8,700 bases of DNA from assembly GCA_002339165.1 (NCBI GenBank), contig DDJS01000103.1, forward strand, positions 1 through 8,700, given 5' to 3'. Source of the DNA: Cellvibrionales bacterium UBA2618 (GTDB taxonomy: Bacteria > Pseudomonadota > Gammaproteobacteria > Pseudomonadales > Porticoccaceae). How positions within the stretch are numbered: the stretch's first letter is position 1; each line of letters begins with the position of its first letter. Both the position numbers and the translations under genes were made by a program. Shown here in pieces: positions 6,252 to 8,700 of this stretch. The notes beneath the pieces were generated by a model. That model did no database searches. It worked only from the letters and a program-made list of their open reading frames with translations, and was not told where the DNA came from.

Positions 6252-6729
6252 CGCCGATATCCCCGGCGCGCCAGTCACCCGACTTGCCGCCGGATTTCTC
6301 CAGCAGTCGTGTGTGGCGAATCAACAAATCCTTGTCGATGCCTTTACACATGTCATATACCGTCAGCGCGGCCACCGAAGCGGCGGTCAATGCCTCCATC
6401 TCAACGCCAGTTTTACCGCTGGTTTTACACAGCGCGGTCACGGTGAGGCAGTCGCCCTCGAGCGTCAGTTCGATGCTGACCTTCGACAGCGGCAGCGGAT
6501 GACACAGCGGGATCAGTTCACTGCATTTTTTTGCCGCCTGAATACCGGCGATCCGCGCGGTCGCATAGAGGTCGCCCTTGGGTAGACTGTCGTCGTTTAT
6601 CGCCGCGACAATCTCCGCGGTCAAGACGATTTGCGACTGCGCAGTAGCGCTGCGCGCGGTCACGGGTTTTTCTGAAATATCCACCATGTGAGCTTCGCCC
6701 GCGGCGTTCAGGTGGGTGAGTTTAGACAT
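6244..6729 (-). CDS. moaC: Cyclic pyranopterin monophosphate synthase MoaC
   Basis: Second step of the pathway: rearranges 3',8-cyclo-GTP from MoaA to cyclic pyranopterin monophosphate. At 161 residues it equals E. coli MoaC. It opens with MSKLTHLNAAGEAHMVDIS, almost identical to the family start. KGDLYATARIAGIQAAKK (51-68), LIPLCHPLPLSKV (72-84), TGVEMEALTAASVAALTVYDMCK (107-129, with the catalytic Asp126 and Lys129) and KSGGKSGDW (145-153) are all in place. It is the first gene of the operon, with AGGA (6739-6736) six bases before the ATG. Its stop overlaps the moaD GTG by eight bases. Confidence 0.98.
   Translation of the reverse strand: MSKLTHLNAAGEAHMVDISEKPVTARSATAQSQIVLTAEIVAAINDDSLPKGDLYATARIAGIQAAKKCSELIPLCHPLPLSKVSIELTLEGDCLTVTALCKTSGKTGVEMEALTAASVAALTVYDMCKGIDKDLLIRHTRLLEKSGGKSGDWRAGDIGGD
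6260..6264 (-). promoter_or_regulatory. Ribosome binding site for moaD
   Basis: GGGGA on the minus strand, within the end of moaC, lies eight bases before the GTG at 6251. It supports the short 82-residue MoaD. Confidence 0.5.
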
Positions 6730-6846
6730 TGCGATTCCTATGCTTCAAAGCGTGTAAGAGTAGAACACCATGGTAGCAAAGACTGACACCTGGGTGCAGA
6801 CCTTAAACTCGCCTGAGGTTAAATAGCCTGCGCTGAATCATAGACC
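6730..6846 (-). promoter_or_regulatory. Leader and probable promoter region of the Moco operon
   Basis: This 117-base stretch between the broken nitroreductase and moaC is the only sizeable gap upstream of the operon, so a promoter is expected here by position. I can point to the moaC ribosome site (AGGA, 6739-6736), but I see no convincing -35/-10 pair. There are only short pairings (a CACC/GGTG hairpin with a two-base loop), no recognisable ModE site, and I cannot confirm a Moco riboswitch by eye. If the promoter is not here, transcription must start in or beyond the pseudogene. Confidence 0.4.
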
Positions 6847-7463
6847 CTAGATAATGGTCGCGATCTCCGACAACGGCAAGCGATCGATATCCGGCACGCT
6901 GGCCTTCCCGGTTGGATCACCCACCAGCAGCAGGAATAACGGCCGCTCGTAAGCCGGTCGGCCGAGGATCCGACTGAGGAATTTCATCGGGTTCGGGGTG
7001 TGCCTCAAGGTTGCCAAACCGGAGCGATGCAGCGCGGCAATCAAAATGCCCGTGGCGATACCCACGGATTCCGAGGTGTAATAAGTTTTACGGCGCTGGC
7101 CCTCGACATCAATGGTGGCTTTTTTGAGAAAAATCGCGATCAACGCCTGCGCGGTCTAAAGAAAGGCTTTGTTGGCATCGGTGCCCAAGGGCGCAAGGGC
7201 GTTCAACCACTCATCGGACGCGCGCGTGGCGAAGAGTTCGCGCTCTTCGACCTCTGCCGCTTGGCGAATCTGTTGTTTGGTGGCGGCATAGCGCACCACC
7301 ACAAAATGCCAAGGTTGCATATGGGCACCACTCGGGGCGAAACCAGCAGCTGACAGGGCATGCTCGAGGATAGAGCCCTACAGATCCGACCAATGCCGAT
7401 GAAATACCGTACATTGGCTAAATGTTGGTCGATAGACTCGCGGGCCGGTAATCGAGGTTCCAT
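6847..7463 (-). pseudogene. Nitroreductase family protein, broken by frameshift and in-frame stop
   Basis: Remnant of an FMN-dependent nitroreductase. From 7377 down, one frame encodes SILEHALSAAGFAPSGAHMQPWHFVVV, with the FMN-site PSGxxxQPW motif, through to a TAG at 7158-7156. The same frame then continues past the stop with the C-terminal half, including YYTSESVGIATGILIAALHRSGLATL, HTPNPMKFLSRILGRP and ERPLFLLLVGDP, ending at 6847. Upstream, the likely N-terminal piece (ATG at 7463, leading to NVRYF) is in another frame, and the NVRYF-to-SILEH distance is about one base short of a family-like spacing, which suggests a single-base loss near 7377-7400. A TAG also precedes the GSILEH frame at 7380-7378. 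No start codon would give a full protein. The 5' end overlaps the amidase 3' end by 46 bases. The rest looks well conserved, suggesting fairly recent decay or sequence error. Confidence 0.85.
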
Positions 7464-8700
7464 CTTGACGCCTGCTCATAGGCATAGGCGATTTGTAGTG
7501 TAGCGAAATCTTTATATCGAGGGCCTATAATCTGCAGGCCCATAGGCAATCCTCCGCTACTGAAGCCAGCTGGAACATTGATTACCGGACAGCCACTAAG
7601 AGTTCCGAGGACTACTACCTCCATCCAGCGGTGATAGGTATCCATAGTTTTGCCTGCAATTTCTTTAGGCCAAAGAATTTTAGCGTCAAAGGGGAAAACT
7701 TGTGCAGTCGGAAGCACGAGAAAATCATATTTATCAAACATCGCCAATAAGACTCTATAGAAGTCAGCGCGTGCCTGAGATGCCTTATAAATGTCCTCAG
7801 CAGAGAGAGTTAATCCGCCCTCAACTTCCCAAATCGACTCTGGTTTGAACAAGCGCCGTTTGTTAGGGTCATTATAAAGTTGGTTCATCCTGCCAAAATT
7901 CACCCAATGCCGCAACGTGAGCCACGTTTGCCAGAGTTTTTCCATCGGATATTCTAATCGCACCTCATCGACACTGCAGCCCACTTCACCAAAGGACTGC
8001 AGGGCTTTTTCACACAGCGGCATGACGCCCTTCTCGAATGCCAGATAACCATTAAGATCGCCTAACCAAGCAATTTTTTTAGCCTTCATATCTGCTCGTA
8101 GAGGAGCTGCAAACTGTGCAGGATCCTCATTTAAACTAGTAGGCATTGTTGAATCATAACCGGCCATCGTGGATAGCAGCATTGCCGTATCAGAAACATT
8201 GCGTCCCATAGGCCCAGTGCACGGCAGCTGTTCAATAAAGCTATGTAAAATAGGAACGCGACCCGGCGTCGGCCGAAAACCTATTACATTACTAAAACCC
8301 GCTGGATTGCGTAGCGACCCCATCATATCGCTGCCATCAGCCACCGGGGTCATCTGCAACGCCAGAGCTGTTGCAGCTCCACCACTGCTGCCCCCAGCCG
8401 TGCTAATGCCGTCATAGGCGTTGAGGGTAGTACCAAAAACTCGATTATAGCTGTGAGATCCAAGGCCAAATTCCGAGATATTACTTTTCCCAACAATAAT
8501 TGCACCAGCATTTTTAATGCGAGCAATCGGAACAGAGTCTTGATTGGCTATATTGTCTTTAAAAATCCGACTACCATAGGTCGTTTTGAAGCCTACTACA
8601 TCCAACAAGTCTTTTGCCAAATGCGGAAATCCATGCATCCAACCGCGGTAATGTCCACGTTTTAGATCGGCGTCGGCTCGATTGGCTTGGGCTAGCAAGA
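7418..8700 (-). CDS. Amidase signature family protein, 5' end cut by window edge
   Basis: Amidase-signature hydrolase (GatA/FAAH superfamily) that cleaves carbon-nitrogen amide bonds; the substrate is unknown. About 427 C-terminal residues are visible, and the frame stays open to the right edge, so roughly the first 50-60 residues are missing; the TTG at 8698 is not a real start. Counting from that codon, the Ser-cisSer-Lys triad is intact: Lys29 in HGFPHLAKD, cis-Ser104 in AGGSSGGAA, and nucleophile Ser128 in DGSDMMGSLRNPAG. The 75- and 24-residue gaps equal those of the FAAH triad. The C-terminal CPVINVPAGFSSGGLPMGLQIIGP and YAYEQASRW are typical. It is not GatA in an obvious GatCAB cluster. 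The region is more AT-rich than the Moco block: lines I counted gave 38, 45 and 47 percent GC against 57 and 65 percent in moaC and mobA. This suggests separate ancestry or transfer. Confidence 0.9.
   Translation of the reverse strand, partial: LLAQANRADADLKRGHYRGWMHGFPHLAKDLLDVVGFKTTYGSRIFKDNIANQDSVPIARIKNAGAIIVGKSNISEFGLGSHSYNRVFGTTLNAYDGISTAGGSSGGAATALALQMTPVADGSDMMGSLRNPAGFSNVIGFRPTPGRVPILHSFIEQLPCTGPMGRNVSDTAMLLSTMAGYDSTMPTSLNEDPAQFAAPLRADMKAKKIAWLGDLNGYLAFEKGVMPLCEKALQSFGEVGCSVDEVRLEYPMEKLWQTWLTLRHWVNFGRMNQLYNDPNKRRLFKPESIWEVEGGLTLSAEDIYKASQARADFYRVLLAMFDKYDFLVLPTAQVFPFDAKILWPKEIAGKTMDTYHRWMEVVVLGTLSGCPVINVPAGFSSGGLPMGLQIIGPRYKDFATLQIAYAYEQASRWNLDYRPASLSTNI

Noticed and set aside
5728..6585. 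Long plus-strand open frame of 285 codons
   Set aside because: It lies wholly opposite moaE, moaD and moaC, whose products match known families along their length. Its translation is low in hydrophobic structure and rich in Arg, Ser, Thr and Pro, as expected of an antisense shadow.
6730..6846. Moco riboswitch upstream of moaC
   Set aside because: Expected in principle for such operons, but I could not trace the extended helices by eye. A covariance-model search with the Moco RNA family would decide; a significant hit would support it.
6847..7143. Independent 98-residue gene
   Set aside because: Its sequence is the C-terminal half of a nitroreductase, and the same frame continues upstream across one TAG with the matching N-terminal half. 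It is part of a pseudogene, not a separate gene.
1..8700. CRISPR array, tRNA, transposase or attachment site
   Set aside because: No regularly spaced repeats, no cloverleaf-like sequence and no recombinase-like protein were seen. The only tandem repeat is the short one before moaB.

Overview
The window carries one long minus-strand operon for molybdenum cofactor (Moco) biosynthesis, flanked by minus-strand accessory genes. No plus-strand gene is convincing. Base composition is moderately GC-rich in the Moco block. The proteins look most like those of a free-living, non-enteric gammaproteobacterium. That placement is inferred from the MoaA, MoaB, MoaC and MoaE sequence styles and from gene order; no marker gene (rRNA or similar) is present.

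Layout in transcription order (right to left): a partial amidase gene that enters from beyond the right edge (7418-8700) and is more AT-rich than its neighbours; a broken nitroreductase-family gene (about 6847-7463) with a probable frameshift and an in-frame stop; a 117-base leader; then moaC, moaD, moaE, mobA, moeB, moaB, moeA, moaA and a TauE/SafE-type membrane transporter (6729 down to 641). After a 140-base AT-rich gap comes an SDR oxidoreductase that runs off the left edge.

The Moco genes form a nearly complete pathway. MoaA and MoaC convert GTP to cyclic pyranopterin monophosphate. MoaD and MoaE, with MoeB activating MoaD, add the dithiolene sulfurs. The MoaB/MogA-family protein and MoeA adenylylate molybdopterin and insert molybdate. 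MobA attaches GMP to give the bis-MGD form used by DMSO-reductase-family enzymes. No separate mogA, mobB or molybdate ABC transporter (modABC) is visible here. The last cistron, the TSUP transporter, overlaps moaA by one base (TAATG) and so appears translationally tied to the pathway.

The most unusual structures are at gene junctions. Upstream of moaB there is an 11-bp near-tandem repeat that creates three tiny start-stop units (ATG-x-x-TAATG, ATG-x-x-TAATG, ATG-x-TGA) leading into the moaB start, like a reinitiation ladder. At moaB/moeA there is a run of seven A's, a CCUCC (anti-Shine-Dalgarno) and a TAATG overlap with no Shine-Dalgarno sequence; a -1 slip there would give a MoaB-MoeA fusion in the same domain order as gephyrin. 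I saw no wholly new system, CRISPR array, tRNA or insertion sequence.
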